64,000 nucleotides of DNA from JBGNFV01 sp049645705 (GTDB taxonomy: Bacteria; Bacteroidota; Bacteroidia; Cytophagales; Cyclobacteriaceae). Shown here in pieces: positions 7,029-16,382 of the stretch. How positions within the stretch are numbered: the first letter of the stretch is position 1; each line of letters opens with the position of its first letter. The position numbers and the translations under genes are program-made. A model generated the notes under the pieces. The model was not told where the DNA came from. It saw only the letters and a program-made list of their open reading frames with translations, and did not search any database. The stretch is from positions 1-64,000 of the forward strand of contig JBARUK010000028.1 of assembly GCA_049645705.1 (NCBI GenBank), read 5' to 3'.

Positions 7029-8810
7029 TCAGAATTCTCTATTCTGCCGAATAAGCTTTTTTCGGTACGCATTGAAAATTCTACTCTTCGAAACAAAACC
7101 TACATACTCTCCTTCGTCTATAACCGGCAGATTCCATGCACCCGACCTTTCGAACTTCTGCATTACAGATTGCATGGTTTCATGAGAAGAAACATAGGCT
7201 GGCGGACTATGCATCAGGCTGTTGATTGTTATATTTTTCCTAGACTCTTCATCGAACATTATTTCCCTGATATCATCCAGGGTTATTATCCCCATTAACT
7301 CTTTGTTCTCGTTTACTACAGGGAAAATATTTCGCTTACTCAGCCTTACCAGCCTTACCAGGTCACCCAACGTCTTATCAGGATGTATCGTAAGCAGATC
7401 TTTTTCTACGATTTTTCTCAGATCTATAAGGCTCAGTACCTGGCGGTCACGATCGTAAGTCAGATCCCCACGCTCAATAAGGTGTTTTGTGTAGAGAGAG
7501 TATTTTTCGAAATAGCTGATCGTGCTAAAGGCAATAGCAGAAACCAGCATAAGAGGCACAAAAAGTGTGTATCCTCCGGTGATCTCCGCTATCAGGAATA
7601 TCGCTGTCATGGGGGCGTGAAGTACACCGCTCATGACTCCGCACATGCCGACCAGGGTAAAATTACTGAGGCTGATAGATGAGTCCAGGCCGATGAGGCC
7701 AACGCACCGGGCAAACACAAAGCCGGTAACTCCGCCCAGGAATAATGAAGGGGCAAATATACCTCCGCTGCCTCCTGCAGCAATAGTAAGCGCGCTGGCT
7801 ACAGGCTTTATCAGAATAACACCTATCAGAAAAAGGACTAGCAGCCAGTTGTCTTCAAAATAATGAGCAAAGAACAGACTTTTTTCAAGCACCTGTGGTG
7901 AGCTCCCCACCAGAAGGTCTATGATCGTATCGTACCCTTCACCGTAGATAGGCGGAAAAATAAAGATAATCAACCCGAGGCCTACACCACCCAGGATGGC
8001 CTTGTACAAATGGTTGCGAATTTTAGCGACCAGGAATTCGACACGATATACTACCCTCGTAAAGTATAGGGATACAAGGCCACACGTAATTCCGAGCAGA
8101 ATGTACAATGGAGTATCTTCTGCCCGGAAGCTTTCCTGCAATTTGAAAGAGAATAAAATATCGTCTCCCAGAAGAGTAATAGAGGCAAGCGAACCGGCCA
8201 CTGAGGATATAAGCAATGGGATAAGGCCACTGAAAGTCACATCAGCCAGCATAACCTCTATACTAAATATCACGCCGGCAATGGGAGAGTTAAATATGGC
8301 AGAAATAGCACCTGCGGCCCCGCACCCTATCAGCAGGGTCCTCTTTTTGTAGTTGAGGTGCATAATGCGGCCCGTATTAGAACCTATGGCCGAGCCGGTA
8401 ACGACTATGGGAGACTCCAGCCCGACTGACCCGCCAAAGCCCACTGTCAGTGCACTGGTGATCATACGGCTATACATACGCCGCTTTCTTATAAGGCTGC
8501 TTTTTTTACTGATGCTGTAGAGTATGTCAGATATACCATGTCCGTTATACTCTCTCAGCACGACATCTGTTAGAAAAACGGTAATCAGGATACCTACAAG
8601 CGGATAACTTAGGTAGAGCAGGTTAGCATAGCCTATGTCAAAACCTCCCGTAAGGAAATTCTGAATGTAGTGCACGGCCTCTTTGAGAACAACCGCTGCG
8701 ATACCCGCCACGGCACCGATAGCACCACTGAGGATCAGCACGAAATTCTTGGTATTGACGTGCCTGATCCGCCAAATTAGAAACCTCAGCAAAAGTTGAT
8801 TGGCCTTCAT
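7029..8810 (-). CDS. ClC-family chloride channel/antiporter with CBS domains
   Basis: A 593-residue inner-membrane protein. The ClC membrane domain fills about residues 20-435, with the anion-pathway motifs GHGISD (about 90), GSVGLESPI with the gating Glu at E132, and GGSGGIFAPSLFLGG (near 350). Two CBS domains, which usually bind adenine nucleotides, occupy about 450-585. ClC proteins move Cl- passively or in exchange for protons; the gating Glu favours exchange but does not prove it. The gene stands alone, with a gap of 160 bp upstream and the DnaA-box region downstream. Confidence 0.94.
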   Translation of the reverse strand: MKANQLLLRFLIWRIRHVNTKNFVLILSGAIGAVAGIAAVVLKEAVHYIQNFLTGGFDIGYANLLYLSYPLVGILITVFLTDVVLREYNGHGISDILYSISKKSSLIRKRRMYSRMITSALTVGFGGSVGLESPIVVTGSAIGSNTGRIMHLNYKKRTLLIGCGAAGAISAIFNSPIAGVIFSIEVMLADVTFSGLIPLLISSVAGSLASITLLGDDILFSFKLQESFRAEDTPLYILLGITCGLVSLYFTRVVYRVEFLVAKIRNHLYKAILGGVGLGLIIFIFPPIYGEGYDTIIDLLVGSSPQVLEKSLFFAHYFEDNWLLVLFLIGVILIKPVASALTIAAGGSGGIFAPSLFLGGVTGFVFARCVGLIGLDSSISLSNFTLVGMCGVMSGVLHAPMTAIFLIAEITGGYTLFVPLMLVSAIAFSTISYFEKYSLYTKHLIERGDLTYDRDRQVLSLIDLRKIVEKDLLTIHPDKTLGDLVRLVRLSKRNIFPVVNENKELMGIITLDDIREIMFDEESRKNITINSLMHSPPAYVSSHETMQSVMQKFERSGAWNLPVIDEGEYVGFVSKSRIFNAYRKKLIRQNREF

Positions 8811-8970
8811 TCACCGGTAAATTTAACAGAATTATTACCGTTCTCCCCTGTATTGGCCTTATCAAGTTTTATAGCAATCATCTGTTTACAGGCAAAGTGT
8901 AGGTTCTTCATTTCAAATCTATCAGATTGTATTATATTATTGTCCGTTATAAGCAATTTACCTGTTTCCT

Positions 8971-9975
8971 ATGAGAGCCATCATTCCTGTAGCCGGTATC
9001 GGAGCCCGCCTTCGTCCGCATACGCATACGCAGCCTAAGGCGCTGGTGCCTGTAGCTGGTAAGCCAATCCTGTCACATATCATAGATGGCCTCATCGAGG
9101 GGGGAATCAGAGACTTTGTATTTGTTCTTGGCTACCTGGGCAGCAAGATCGAGGAGTACATTCTTACAAACTACCAGGACCAGGGACTCACGATCCGGTT
9201 TGTACTGCAGGAGCCCCGCCAGGGTATTGCCCATGCTATCTGGTTTGCCCGTCAGTTTATAGAAGGGGAAGAAGAGATCCTTATCATGCTGGGCGACTCC
9301 ATCGTACAACTGGACCTGAACGACTTCCTAGCGCAGGAGACATCGGTTATAGGCGTACGAAAAGTTTCTGTACCGGGTATGTTCGGAGTGGCAGAGACGG
9401 ACAGGGATGGCCGGATAAAAGGCCTGATAGAAAAGCCTAAGATACCTAAGTCTAACCTGGGGATGGTAGGTATATACCGTATCAAAAATACTTCCCTGCT
9501 GATTGAAAGCCTCGGCTACATTCTCAAAAACGATTACAAGACCTACGGAGAATACCAGCTTACCGATGCCCTCATGTATATGGTGAAAAAGGGGGAGCAG
9601 ATGTACACTTACCAGGTAGAACACTGGTATGATTGCGGTAAAAAGGAAAGTGTTTTGGAAGCAAATGCTATTTTACTTCAGCAACCGGAGTTTCAGCATA
9701 TTCCAGAGGGTCAGTTTCCGGACTGCATCATTATTCCACCTGTAAATATCATGGGAAACTGCCGTATTCAGAAGAGCATTATCGGCCCTAATGTAGCTAT
9801 CGGTGAAAACTCAATAGTCGAATCCTCTATAATCAGCAATACGATCATCGGATCCTTTAGCGAGCTTGAAAACACAGTGCTCTCCGGCTCCATTATCGGC
9901 AGCGATGCCAGCCTGAAAGGCATCAGCCAAAGCCTGAACATAGGTGACAATACGGAAATTATATTCGGCCAATAA
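8971..9975 (+). CDS. Sugar-phosphate nucleotidyltransferase with left-handed beta-helix tail
   Basis: The 334-residue protein has an N-terminal nucleotidyltransferase domain: IIPVAGIGARLRPHT (residues 4-18) followed by KALVPVAGKP is the nucleotide-binding signature, and MLGDSIV, the metal-binding Asp loop, is near residue 110. The C-terminal part (about 250-330) has hexapeptide-like repeats (NIMGNC, SIIGPNVAIGENSIV), as in a left-handed beta helix. Such enzymes make dTDP-, UDP- or CDP-sugars from sugar 1-phosphates; the substrate here cannot be read from the sequence. It stands alone between leftward genes. Confidence 0.88.
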   Translation: MRAIIPVAGIGARLRPHTHTQPKALVPVAGKPILSHIIDGLIEGGIRDFVFVLGYLGSKIEEYILTNYQDQGLTIRFVLQEPRQGIAHAIWFARQFIEGEEEILIMLGDSIVQLDLNDFLAQETSVIGVRKVSVPGMFGVAETDRDGRIKGLIEKPKIPKSNLGMVGIYRIKNTSLLIESLGYILKNDYKTYGEYQLTDALMYMVKKGEQMYTYQVEHWYDCGKKESVLEANAILLQQPEFQHIPEGQFPDCIIIPPVNIMGNCRIQKSIIGPNVAIGENSIVESSIISNTIIGSFSELENTVLSGSIIGSDASLKGISQSLNIGDNTEIIFGQ

Positions 9976-10004
9976 AAAAACGCCTGCTGCATCTGCAACA
10001 GGCG
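9974..10004 (-). terminator. Terminator after the 10030-11574 gene
   Basis: CGCCTG (9981-9986) pairs with CAGGCG (9999-10004), with further TGC/GCA pairing inside the arm. Read on the minus strand it is followed by seven T, so it should end the leftward gene at 10030. There is no T run on the + strand. Confidence 0.75.
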
Positions 10005-10029
10005 TATAGGATTTAGAGAATGAGAAGAT

Positions 10030-11574
10030 TCATCGTTCCATTACTTCCATGTTGTAGAAGCGGTAATGGACATATCTTTTGTTGGTCTTAAGGATGTTAA
10101 GTACGTAATCCCACAGTGTTTCATAACTGATAACCTCTACATCGTTCTGCAGGTCTCCGGGTATCTGGTTACGTACCAGTTTCTTATAGTAGTTCTGACC
10201 TTTTTCATGGACTAGCTCAAAGTCGAAATCCTTCTCCGTTACTATACTCATCATCCTGATGAATATGCTGTTACGGTAGTTATGGCGCTTATCCAGGTGC
10301 GTCGAACTGTATTGCTGTACTGCATCTATGCGCTTGCGTACCTCATCTACCTCGCCCTCGCGGAGCAGGTAAAGGAACTGTATAACCAGCGTAGCTATGT
10401 TGAGACCATTGTATTCCTTTTGATAGTCAGGAATAGCCTGCAGGAAGCCATCTATATCGAAGCCCCACTTCAGAAGCTTGCTATCATTCACAAAGACAAG
10501 GTAGGCGCGGTATATCTGCCAGCGCTCTCTGTCCATGTCCTGCAGGGCATTATAGTTCTTATTGGTACGAACTTTTCTGAACAGATCACCTGCCTTTTTA
10601 TATTTCTCACTGCGCATGAGGAGCAGGAAGTAGTACTCCACAAAGTTGAACCACTCCTGTGTACCATCTTTGAACAATTGCATGTTCTTTTCTGCATAAG
10701 TTGCGCCTGCTTTTACGTGTTTCAGGAAGAAAAACGCATACAGCTTCTGGAAGGCTATCTCTTTTTTGTCCAGCCCTACGTCTATATCATGGTAGCTCTT
10801 ACTAAGGTACTTCTGCTCTAGTTCAGTACAGAGGTCCACACATTTTTCAAACTGCCAGTTCAGCTGGAAGTATACCATTTTGAGTCTTTTGGCCAGTATA
10901 TCCAGGCGCTTACTCTTAAAAGTATCTGCCTGCTTCTGGATAAACTGGATCACTTTAGGCATATCTCCCACCACCCTGTTCTGAGCGCTGATAGATTTAT
11001 TGATGAATACCATCCGTGTCTGGAATTTCTCCTCACACTCCAGCACAGCATTCTGAAACTGACGGTATTGATTTATTTCCTCCTGCAATTCGAAGAACGG
11101 AGTTGTTTTACCTGAGCTCGCATATTGGTTACGAAGCATTTCCATGGCCTGTAGTGCCACATCGGTAAATTCGAACTGTTGCGCGTCCTTAATCAACTGG
11201 GGCAATATGCGCGAAGCAATATCGTCTGCCCCTTCTCTGATCAGTATTTTACACTGATGAAGCGAATGACGGCACTCATATTCGCATTTTTCGTAGGCAG
11301 TATAAACGTTCTTTTCGTAGTCTAAAAAGTAAAGATGGTTGAGCAGTTTCTGGCGAAGTTTGCCCTTTGCATTCCGGTAGTTTCTGTTTCCGGGATCAGC
11401 GCTGAACATCTCATCGGCCGCTTCATCATCAGACAAAAAATTCCCTGCAATAATGCCCTCGTACAATTGATTGTCTTTACTGATTTCTTTTTTACGAAAA
11501 TTTTGATTTACGAGCTGGATACTTCGCTGCCCTTTTTTGCGAACGATCTCTATTAAGGTCAGTAGTTCTTGCAT
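10030..11574 (-). CDS. Uncharacterised helical-repeat protein
   Basis: A 514-residue soluble protein that I cannot assign to a named family. It has no signal peptide and no membrane segment. The sequence is dominated by helix-pair-like segments rich in Tyr, Phe, Lys and Glu spaced 35-40 residues apart (for example EKCVDLCTELEQKYL and KAGDLFRKVRTNKNY), which suggests a divergent TPR-like solenoid and thus a scaffold role. The N-terminal RKKGQRSIQLVNQNF and ELYEGII-like start is basic. It is single-gene, with a strong downstream terminator and a 430-bp AT-rich upstream gap. It is certainly coding, given its length and the absence of competing frames. Confidence 0.8.
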   Translation of the reverse strand: MQELLTLIEIVRKKGQRSIQLVNQNFRKKEISKDNQLYEGIIAGNFLSDDEAADEMFSADPGNRNYRNAKGKLRQKLLNHLYFLDYEKNVYTAYEKCEYECRHSLHQCKILIREGADDIASRILPQLIKDAQQFEFTDVALQAMEMLRNQYASSGKTTPFFELQEEINQYRQFQNAVLECEEKFQTRMVFINKSISAQNRVVGDMPKVIQFIQKQADTFKSKRLDILAKRLKMVYFQLNWQFEKCVDLCTELEQKYLSKSYHDIDVGLDKKEIAFQKLYAFFFLKHVKAGATYAEKNMQLFKDGTQEWFNFVEYYFLLLMRSEKYKKAGDLFRKVRTNKNYNALQDMDRERWQIYRAYLVFVNDSKLLKWGFDIDGFLQAIPDYQKEYNGLNIATLVIQFLYLLREGEVDEVRKRIDAVQQYSSTHLDKRHNYRNSIFIRMMSIVTEKDFDFELVHEKGQNYYKKLVRNQIPGDLQNDVEVISYETLWDYVLNILKTNKRYVHYRFYNMEVMER

Positions 11575-12004
11575 GAGTAAAGGCGTAATAAAATGGTGTA
11601 AATCGAAATAAAATTTATCTCACTACAAAATAGTAGAAAATACTTTAAAACAAAAAATTAAGTTTCCATAAGTAGCTAAATTTCACAGGAAAAATTCAGT
11701 TTTTGGCTTAGATGATAATCCCCCTGGTTTCCGTAATATTCATATAGTTCTCCCTAATCCTTCAACGTAATTCAAGTAAATAAATCATTAGTTTGATGTA
11801 ATTAACGATCCATTTTTACCTTTAAATGAGAAAATTATTGCTCAGAATCGAATTATCGAAATTGCAACAAACTGACATGTTCTTACGTTTTTAGATGTAA
11901 GAATTGTAGAAAAACCGAAATAATTTGTTATCTTATTCTACAGATGACATCTGAATTTTTCACAATTCACTTTTTATATCCCTGGAGGAATACACTTTTT
12001 GCGT
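11575..12004. other. 430-bp AT-rich gap with two inverted repeats
   Basis: No gene is visible. The gap must hold the leftward promoter of the 10030-11574 gene and the rightward promoter of the 12005-12603 pair. Two inverted repeats lie on the rightward side: TTCTTAC (11880-11886) with GTAAGAA (11897-11903), spacer 10, and CAGATG-A-CATCTG (11941-11953). They could be operators of the rightward unit. No perfect TAnnTTTG was found. Confidence 0.4.
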
Positions 12005-12220
12005 ATGGAAAATTACAGAATTCAATACAAGTGCTTTAAGGTGCCGAGGCCCGGAACAGGCCTCGATGGGTTCTTGCTCGACACGGAATATACCGGCAGA
12101 TCTTTTAACGGATTGTTTGAAGTGACACCCGAATGGGGCAGTGGTAAGCAAACAAAGCTTTTAGATCGGAACATTTTCCGTCAGTACTTCGAGTTGGTCA
12201 GTCAGCCACTGGTAGGATGA
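12005..12220 (+). CDS. Small protein of unknown function coupled to a VOC gene
   Basis: A 71-residue soluble protein, MENYRIQYKCFKVPRPGTG onward, which I do not recognise. It has one Cys, no signal peptide and no membrane helix. Its stop overlaps the next start (ATGA at 12217-12220), which implies translational coupling and supports its being real. A TTG six bases upstream could also start it. A GGAGG stretch lies near 11984-11988, somewhat far from the ATG. The context suggests the same process as the VOC-fold protein that follows. Confidence 0.55.
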   Translation: MENYRIQYKCFKVPRPGTGLDGFLLDTEYTGRSFNGLFEVTPEWGSGKQTKLLDRNIFRQYFELVSQPLVG

Positions 12221-12603
12221 TAAAACAGGTCAAAGAAACCTGCCTTTACATTCATGACATAGACCGCACGAAGGATTTTTACAAGAATAAAGTTGGCCTG
12301 TCCGTAATATCAGTAGTACCGGGCAGGCATATTTTTTTTAGGGCGGGTACATCCGTCCTCTTATGCTTTATAGCCGAGGTCACTCGGCACGAAAAAAATC
12401 TCCCCCCGCATTATGCAGAAGGCAAGCAGCATATCGCCTTCGAGGTCAGCAAAGACGACTACCCATTGTGGAAAGATAAGATCATGAAGGCAGGCATAAC
12501 CATTACCCACAAAGAGGACTGGGGTAGAGGGTACGAGTCATTTTATTTTGATGACCCTGATGGTCATGTACTGGAAATAGTGGAAGAGGGCTTATGGGAA
12601 TAA
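12217..12603 (+). CDS. VOC-family (glyoxalase/dioxygenase-fold) protein
   Basis: A 128-residue protein with the paired beta-alpha-beta-beta-beta modules of the vicinal oxygen chelate family. The first module begins ETCLYIHDIDRTKDFYKN, and the second contains HIAFEVSKDDY and ends FYFDDPDGHVLEIVE. Putative metal ligands are His near residue 70 (QHIAFE) and Glu near 121 (VLEIVEE); the first-module ligands are less clear. The family includes glyoxalase I, extradiol dioxygenases and fosfomycin or bleomycin resistance proteins. The substrate cannot be told. It is coupled through ATGA to the small ORF before it. Confidence 0.85.
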   Translation: MIKQVKETCLYIHDIDRTKDFYKNKVGLSVISVVPGRHIFFRAGTSVLLCFIAEVTRHEKNLPPHYAEGKQHIAFEVSKDDYPLWKDKIMKAGITITHKEDWGRGYESFYFDDPDGHVLEIVEEGLWE

Positions 12604-12828
12604 CTAAAACTCTACCGTCTCCATTACGGCTCCTCTGAAGCAATAGTTGAACCAATACTCATATTTGTCATATGACACGCAGTCTCTCAGCACATCATTG
12701 CCTACCCTGATGGTACGGTAGCAACTCTCTGACAAATAAGCCCGAAAAGATTTTAGCTGACTCAAAGGCAGGCAGGAAACCTGTATGACCTCAAGGCCTT
12801 CGTAGAACTGTGGCATTACTTTCTGCAT
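12604..12828 (-). CDS. Small hypothetical protein
   Basis: A 74-residue Cys-containing soluble protein (MQKVMPQFYEGLEVIQVS at the N-terminus), convergent with the VOC gene and ending one base after its stop. I do not recognise a family. The composition is protein-like (aromatic, mixed charge; four Cys), it has no overlapping competitor, and it fills the gap exactly, which argues for a real gene. Confidence 0.5.
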   Translation of the reverse strand: MQKVMPQFYEGLEVIQVSCLPLSQLKSFRAYLSESCYRTIRVGNDVLRDCVSYDKYEYWFNYCFRGAVMETVEF

Positions 12829-12924
12829 AATGAGTTACATTTGACAAGATTATTCTATACATAGATACTATAATAATGTCAACGTATAGTTACGGATCTG
12901 TTAACCTTATGTAAATCTTTCGGC

Positions 12925-13635
12925 ATGCAGAGTACTTTCCTTCATAAAATCAATTTTACATGTATTGTCATCCTTATACTTGTTGCTTGCCAGCCACCTG
13001 TACAATCGGATTCCGAGCTACAAAAGCAATACCAGCAAGCTATAGTACGCTCACAAAACCCTACTGAAAAGGACATCTATACACAGCTTACTGCTATCAA
13101 TTCACGTAACGGCCAGCTCGAAAGGGATTCGCTGAACCGTATCAAAGTAGTATCATGGACAAGCTGGGAAGGGTACGGAAAGAAGATGCAGGATACAATG
13201 AGACTCGCTCGAAAGGTCTGGGTTACGGTGGCCCCCAAATTGCAGGATGCTTGCTCTTCACTAAAAAAGAGAGATGATAAGGTCATGAGAATAAGCCAGT
13301 GGCTGGGAATGCCACCGGAAACCGAGCATACGCACTTCGTAGAAATGTATGTAAACTCCGAGGACATATTCCGACCTTGCCCTGATCCGGATATTACAGA
13401 CCGTCAATGTGAACTGGACTTTCCCTCCGGGCTTTATGTCATGACTGTTCCCAGGTATCCTACTGTCTATTCGACAATCAAGGATGAAGCTGAAGGTTAT
13501 CCCTTCACTGGCCTGGGATATACCTATGACTGGGGAAGCACCGGGTCCCGGGTAGGATTCAGTGAATTTATCGTAAGAGAGGGTGCCATAGTATATATAA
13601 GTGCCTATGTTACTACCGAAACTTACTGCCGGTAA
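12925..13635 (+). CDS. Putative lipoprotein of unknown function
   Basis: A 236-residue protein with an SPII signal peptide: a hydrophobic stretch to about residue 21, then a lipobox-like LVAC. The mature part is soluble, with Cys residues in CPDPDITDRQCELDF and a C-terminal Cys, probably disulfide-bonded, and sits in the periplasm or at the outer membrane. The segment YTYDWGSTGSRVGFSEFIV resembles no family I can name. The stop codon overlaps the ATG of the AEC transporter gene (TAATG at 13633-13637), so the two are cotranscribed. Confidence 0.75.
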   Translation: MQSTFLHKINFTCIVILILVACQPPVQSDSELQKQYQQAIVRSQNPTEKDIYTQLTAINSRNGQLERDSLNRIKVVSWTSWEGYGKKMQDTMRLARKVWVTVAPKLQDACSSLKKRDDKVMRISQWLGMPPETEHTHFVEMYVNSEDIFRPCPDPDITDRQCELDFPSGLYVMTVPRYPTVYSTIKDEAEGYPFTGLGYTYDWGSTGSRVGFSEFIVREGAIVYISAYVTTETYCR

Positions 13636-14537
13636 TGACCCTCCTCCTTCCATTAATATTCCTTTTGCTAGGCGTAGGCCTCAGGTACTTTAGCCTGCTT
13701 CCGGATAGAACGCCCCGACTACTCAATGCTTTCGTTATCAATGTATCTCTGCCAGCTATCACTCTGCTCTATATTCATCAGCTACAGCTTACCGCAGACA
13801 TTATCATTCCGGCAGCAGTTGCCTGGGCCATCTTCATCATTTCTATTCCACTGTGTCTTGTAGCCGGGAAGTTACTGAGCTGGGACAAAAAAACTATAGG
13901 AGCAGTCATTCTGTGCTGTGGGCTGGGCAATACATCCTTTGTCGGGTTTCCAGTCATAGCGTCTCTGTATGGACAGGAAGCTCTGAAAATAGCTGTCTTA
14001 GTGGATCAGCCCGGAGGTTTCTTAATACTATCTACACTGGGTCTGGCCACTGCAGCTTACTTCGCCGGACAAAAGGTCCGGCCTTCAGTGGTATTAAAGA
14101 AAATGCTCCTGTTTCCGGCTTTTCCCATTTTTATCATCAGCATAGCGCTTGCCTTTCTGCAGATCAGTCTACCCGGGGAAATAAACTGGTTTCTGGGTAT
14201 CCTGGGAAAAACCATTACTCCCTTTGCTCTGACATCAATAGGCATGCAGCTATCAGTAAGCCGCAAAGATCTGAAGCCGGGAATTATCGCTGCCGGACTA
14301 TCTTATAAATTACTGGTGGCCCCTGCCCTCATCTTTTTAGCTTTTATGCTATATGGAAATCCTGAAACGCTAACGGCAAAGGTTTGCATTATGGAATCAG
14401 CCATGGGTCCTATGGTAAGTGCAGCCATTGTGGCCATTCAATATAACCTGAGGCCAAAGCTGGTCAGTCAACTGGCGGGCATAGGCATACCCTTGTCTTT
14501 TTTGACCCTGGCCGTTTGGTACTTTGTGATCGGGTAA
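13635..14537 (+). CDS. AEC-family transporter
   Basis: A 300-residue membrane protein with about ten hydrophobic segments from LLLPLIFLLLGVGLRYF at the N-terminus to PLSFLTLAVWYFVIG at the end. GLGNTSFVGFP and ESAMGPMVSAAIVA match the family's conserved half-repeats. The auxin efflux carrier family exports organic anions such as malate or malonate in bacteria; the substrate here is unknown. It is translationally coupled to the preceding lipoprotein gene and followed by a strong bidirectional terminator. Confidence 0.9.
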   Translation: MTLLLPLIFLLLGVGLRYFSLLPDRTPRLLNAFVINVSLPAITLLYIHQLQLTADIIIPAAVAWAIFIISIPLCLVAGKLLSWDKKTIGAVILCCGLGNTSFVGFPVIASLYGQEALKIAVLVDQPGGFLILSTLGLATAAYFAGQKVRPSVVLKKMLLFPAFPIFIISIALAFLQISLPGEINWFLGILGKTITPFALTSIGMQLSVSRKDLKPGIIAAGLSYKLLVAPALIFLAFMLYGNPETLTAKVCIMESAMGPMVSAAIVAIQYNLRPKLVSQLAGIGIPLSFLTLAVWYFVIG

Positions 14538-14541
14538 GCAT

Positions 14542-14577
14542 AAAAAAAGCCCATGATTACCTTCATGGGCTTTTTTT
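14542..14577. terminator. Bidirectional terminator
   Basis: A perfect 8-bp stem GCCCATGA (14549-14556) / TCATGGGC (14563-14570) is flanked by seven A on the left and seven T on the right. It can end both the rightward AEC gene and the leftward barrel gene. Confidence 0.9.
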
Positions 14578-14590
14578 ATTAGTGTCAGGC

Positions 14591-15226
14591 TTAGAATTTT
14601 ACGCCAACGTCAAAACGCAGCAAGTCGTTTTTGATGGACAGGTCACCAGTGGTCATATTATGTTCAGTCACCACATTTACTAATCCGCGATTATAAGACA
14701 CCCCGCCTGAGAGGATCGTGGTGGTACCTATTCGGTACTCTACGCCAGTTCCCAGGGTCACATTGGCATCAAAAAACCGGAAATTTTCTATAAGGCGGGC
14801 ATCATCGGTAATATTTTCTTCGTTTATCAGTATCTCCAGTGCACCTCCTACAAGGAAGAAAATCCTGGTATCGAGAGCCACCTCATTAGTAAAAAGCTTT
14901 ATGTTTGCCGGAACCTGAAGGTAGTGGGTTTTATAGACTTCATCAATCACCCCATCTGTCTGGGAGGTACCCTCTACCCCCACGCGCTTAGGCACGTATA
15001 GTAAACCGGAAGTGAAATAGTAATTTTCAGACAGCATCACATCCACATAGGGCCCGAAAATAAAGCGAAGCCCAACCCCGTTAGTGGAAAGGGAGTAATC
15101 ATCGCCGGTATTATCTACCCGGTTAGATGAAATAGCAGGGGAAAAGGTAAGACCTATCTTGGTCTGAGCCTGTACGGTTGAGAAACCAATCAGGGCAAAA
15201 AATAACAGAATTACTGTTTTTTTCAT
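14591..15226 (-). CDS. Outer-membrane beta-barrel protein
   Basis: A 211-residue protein with a clear signal peptide (MKKTVILLFFALIGFSTVQAQ, cut after about residue 20) and alternating amphipathic strands through to an aromatic C-terminal end (LLRFDVGVKF). This fits the outer-membrane beta-barrel/PorT-like group common in Bacteroidota. GLRFIFGPYVDVML and YYFTSGLLYVPKR look like barrel strands. It is a single gene between a bidirectional terminator and divergent gldB. Cargo or role is unknown. Confidence 0.85.
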   Translation of the reverse strand: MKKTVILLFFALIGFSTVQAQTKIGLTFSPAISSNRVDNTGDDYSLSTNGVGLRFIFGPYVDVMLSENYYFTSGLLYVPKRVGVEGTSQTDGVIDEVYKTHYLQVPANIKLFTNEVALDTRIFFLVGGALEILINEENITDDARLIENFRFFDANVTLGTGVEYRIGTTTILSGGVSYNRGLVNVVTEHNMTTGDLSIKNDLLRFDVGVKF

Positions 15227-15371
15227 AGTATCGCGTTTTCATACATATTGGTGACCAACGGAACATTATATCTTCGGGTTACCATTTACTATCACTAACG
15301 ACACAGTTTCAATATTGATTTTGTTCAGCGGACCTATTTTGCAAATAATCCATATTAGAAAAAGGACCACC

Positions 15372-16382
15372 ATGAAGAATGCCCTATTATTTACCTGCAT
15401 TGTGCTCGGAATGTACTCCTGTGGAGACAAGGAAACCACGGACGAATGTCGCGAACAGCCGGATATAAGCGGTATAGAAATGAACGTGGACATCGAGCGG
15501 TTGGACAAGGCTATTTTCGAATCGGAATCACCTGAAGAATTAGGCCAGGTCTTACAAAACAACCCTGTTCTGACTGGCTATTACCTGCCCGAACCGGCCA
15601 TGGCGTCTGATACTTCCGTGCTAAAAGATGTTCTTAGTATGATCCGGGATGAAAGCCTGGACACTCTGTACCGTGAGGTAGGAGAAATGCTCGGAAATGC
15701 GGAACAACTGGAAGGCGAATACGAGGAAGCTTTTAAAAACTATAAATCGTTTGTACCCTCTTTTAACCCTCCGGAAGTAAAAACCATGCTGACAGGTATG
15801 GCTGGCTATGCTGATCTATATGTATCTGACAGCCTGATCCTGGTCGGTGCTGATTATTTTCTTGGACCGGGGGCTACTTACCGGCCCGTAAACACACCCG
15901 AATACCTGCAAAGAAGATATTCGCCTGAATACATCGTTCCATCGTCTGTTTTATTTCTATCCAAAAACCTGAATGCGGCCAATCAGTCTGATAAAACCCT
16001 GCTGGCAGATATGATCTATTACGGCAAGAGCTATTATTTCTTAAGCCGGGTGATGCCATGTCTGGCAGACTCTACCCTGCTCGGGTATACCCGCAAGGAG
16101 ATAGAAGGCACCCGGTTTAACCGGCAGCAGATATGGAAGCACTTCATCGACAATGACCTGCTGTACGAGACAAACCATTTTATAAAAACCAAATATACAG
16201 GGGAGCGGCCTAAGACATTTGAGGTAAGTAATGATGCCCCCGGCCGTGTGGGTATCTGGCTGGGGCTGGACATTGTACGGGAGTATATGCGTAATAACCC
16301 GGAGGTAACAGTCAGCCAACTGATGAAGAATGATAAGGTGCAGGAGATCTTCGAAAAAAGCCGTTACCGTCCCGTCCGGTAG
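15372..16382 (+). CDS. gldB: Gliding motility lipoprotein GldB
   Basis: GldB is a cell-envelope lipoprotein required for gliding in Flavobacterium. The 336-residue product has an SPII signal (MKNALLFTCIVLGMYSC; lipid Cys about 17). It carries family segments including VDIERLDKAIF, MIYYGKSYYFLSRVMP, LGYTRKEIE, QIWKHFI and the C-terminal PGRVGIWLGLDIVREYM. ATG 15372 is chosen because an upstream ATG (15315) would bury the signal peptide. The family is related to DUF2268 peptidase-like proteins, but no HExxH motif is seen. The 3' end overlaps the convergent glycosyltransferase gene by 19 bp. No other gld gene is in the window. Confidence 0.88.
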   Translation: MKNALLFTCIVLGMYSCGDKETTDECREQPDISGIEMNVDIERLDKAIFESESPEELGQVLQNNPVLTGYYLPEPAMASDTSVLKDVLSMIRDESLDTLYREVGEMLGNAEQLEGEYEEAFKNYKSFVPSFNPPEVKTMLTGMAGYADLYVSDSLILVGADYFLGPGATYRPVNTPEYLQRRYSPEYIVPSSVLFLSKNLNAANQSDKTLLADMIYYGKSYYFLSRVMPCLADSTLLGYTRKEIEGTRFNRQQIWKHFIDNDLLYETNHFIKTKYTGERPKTFEVSNDAPGRVGIWLGLDIVREYMRNNPEVTVSQLMKNDKVQEIFEKSRYRPVR

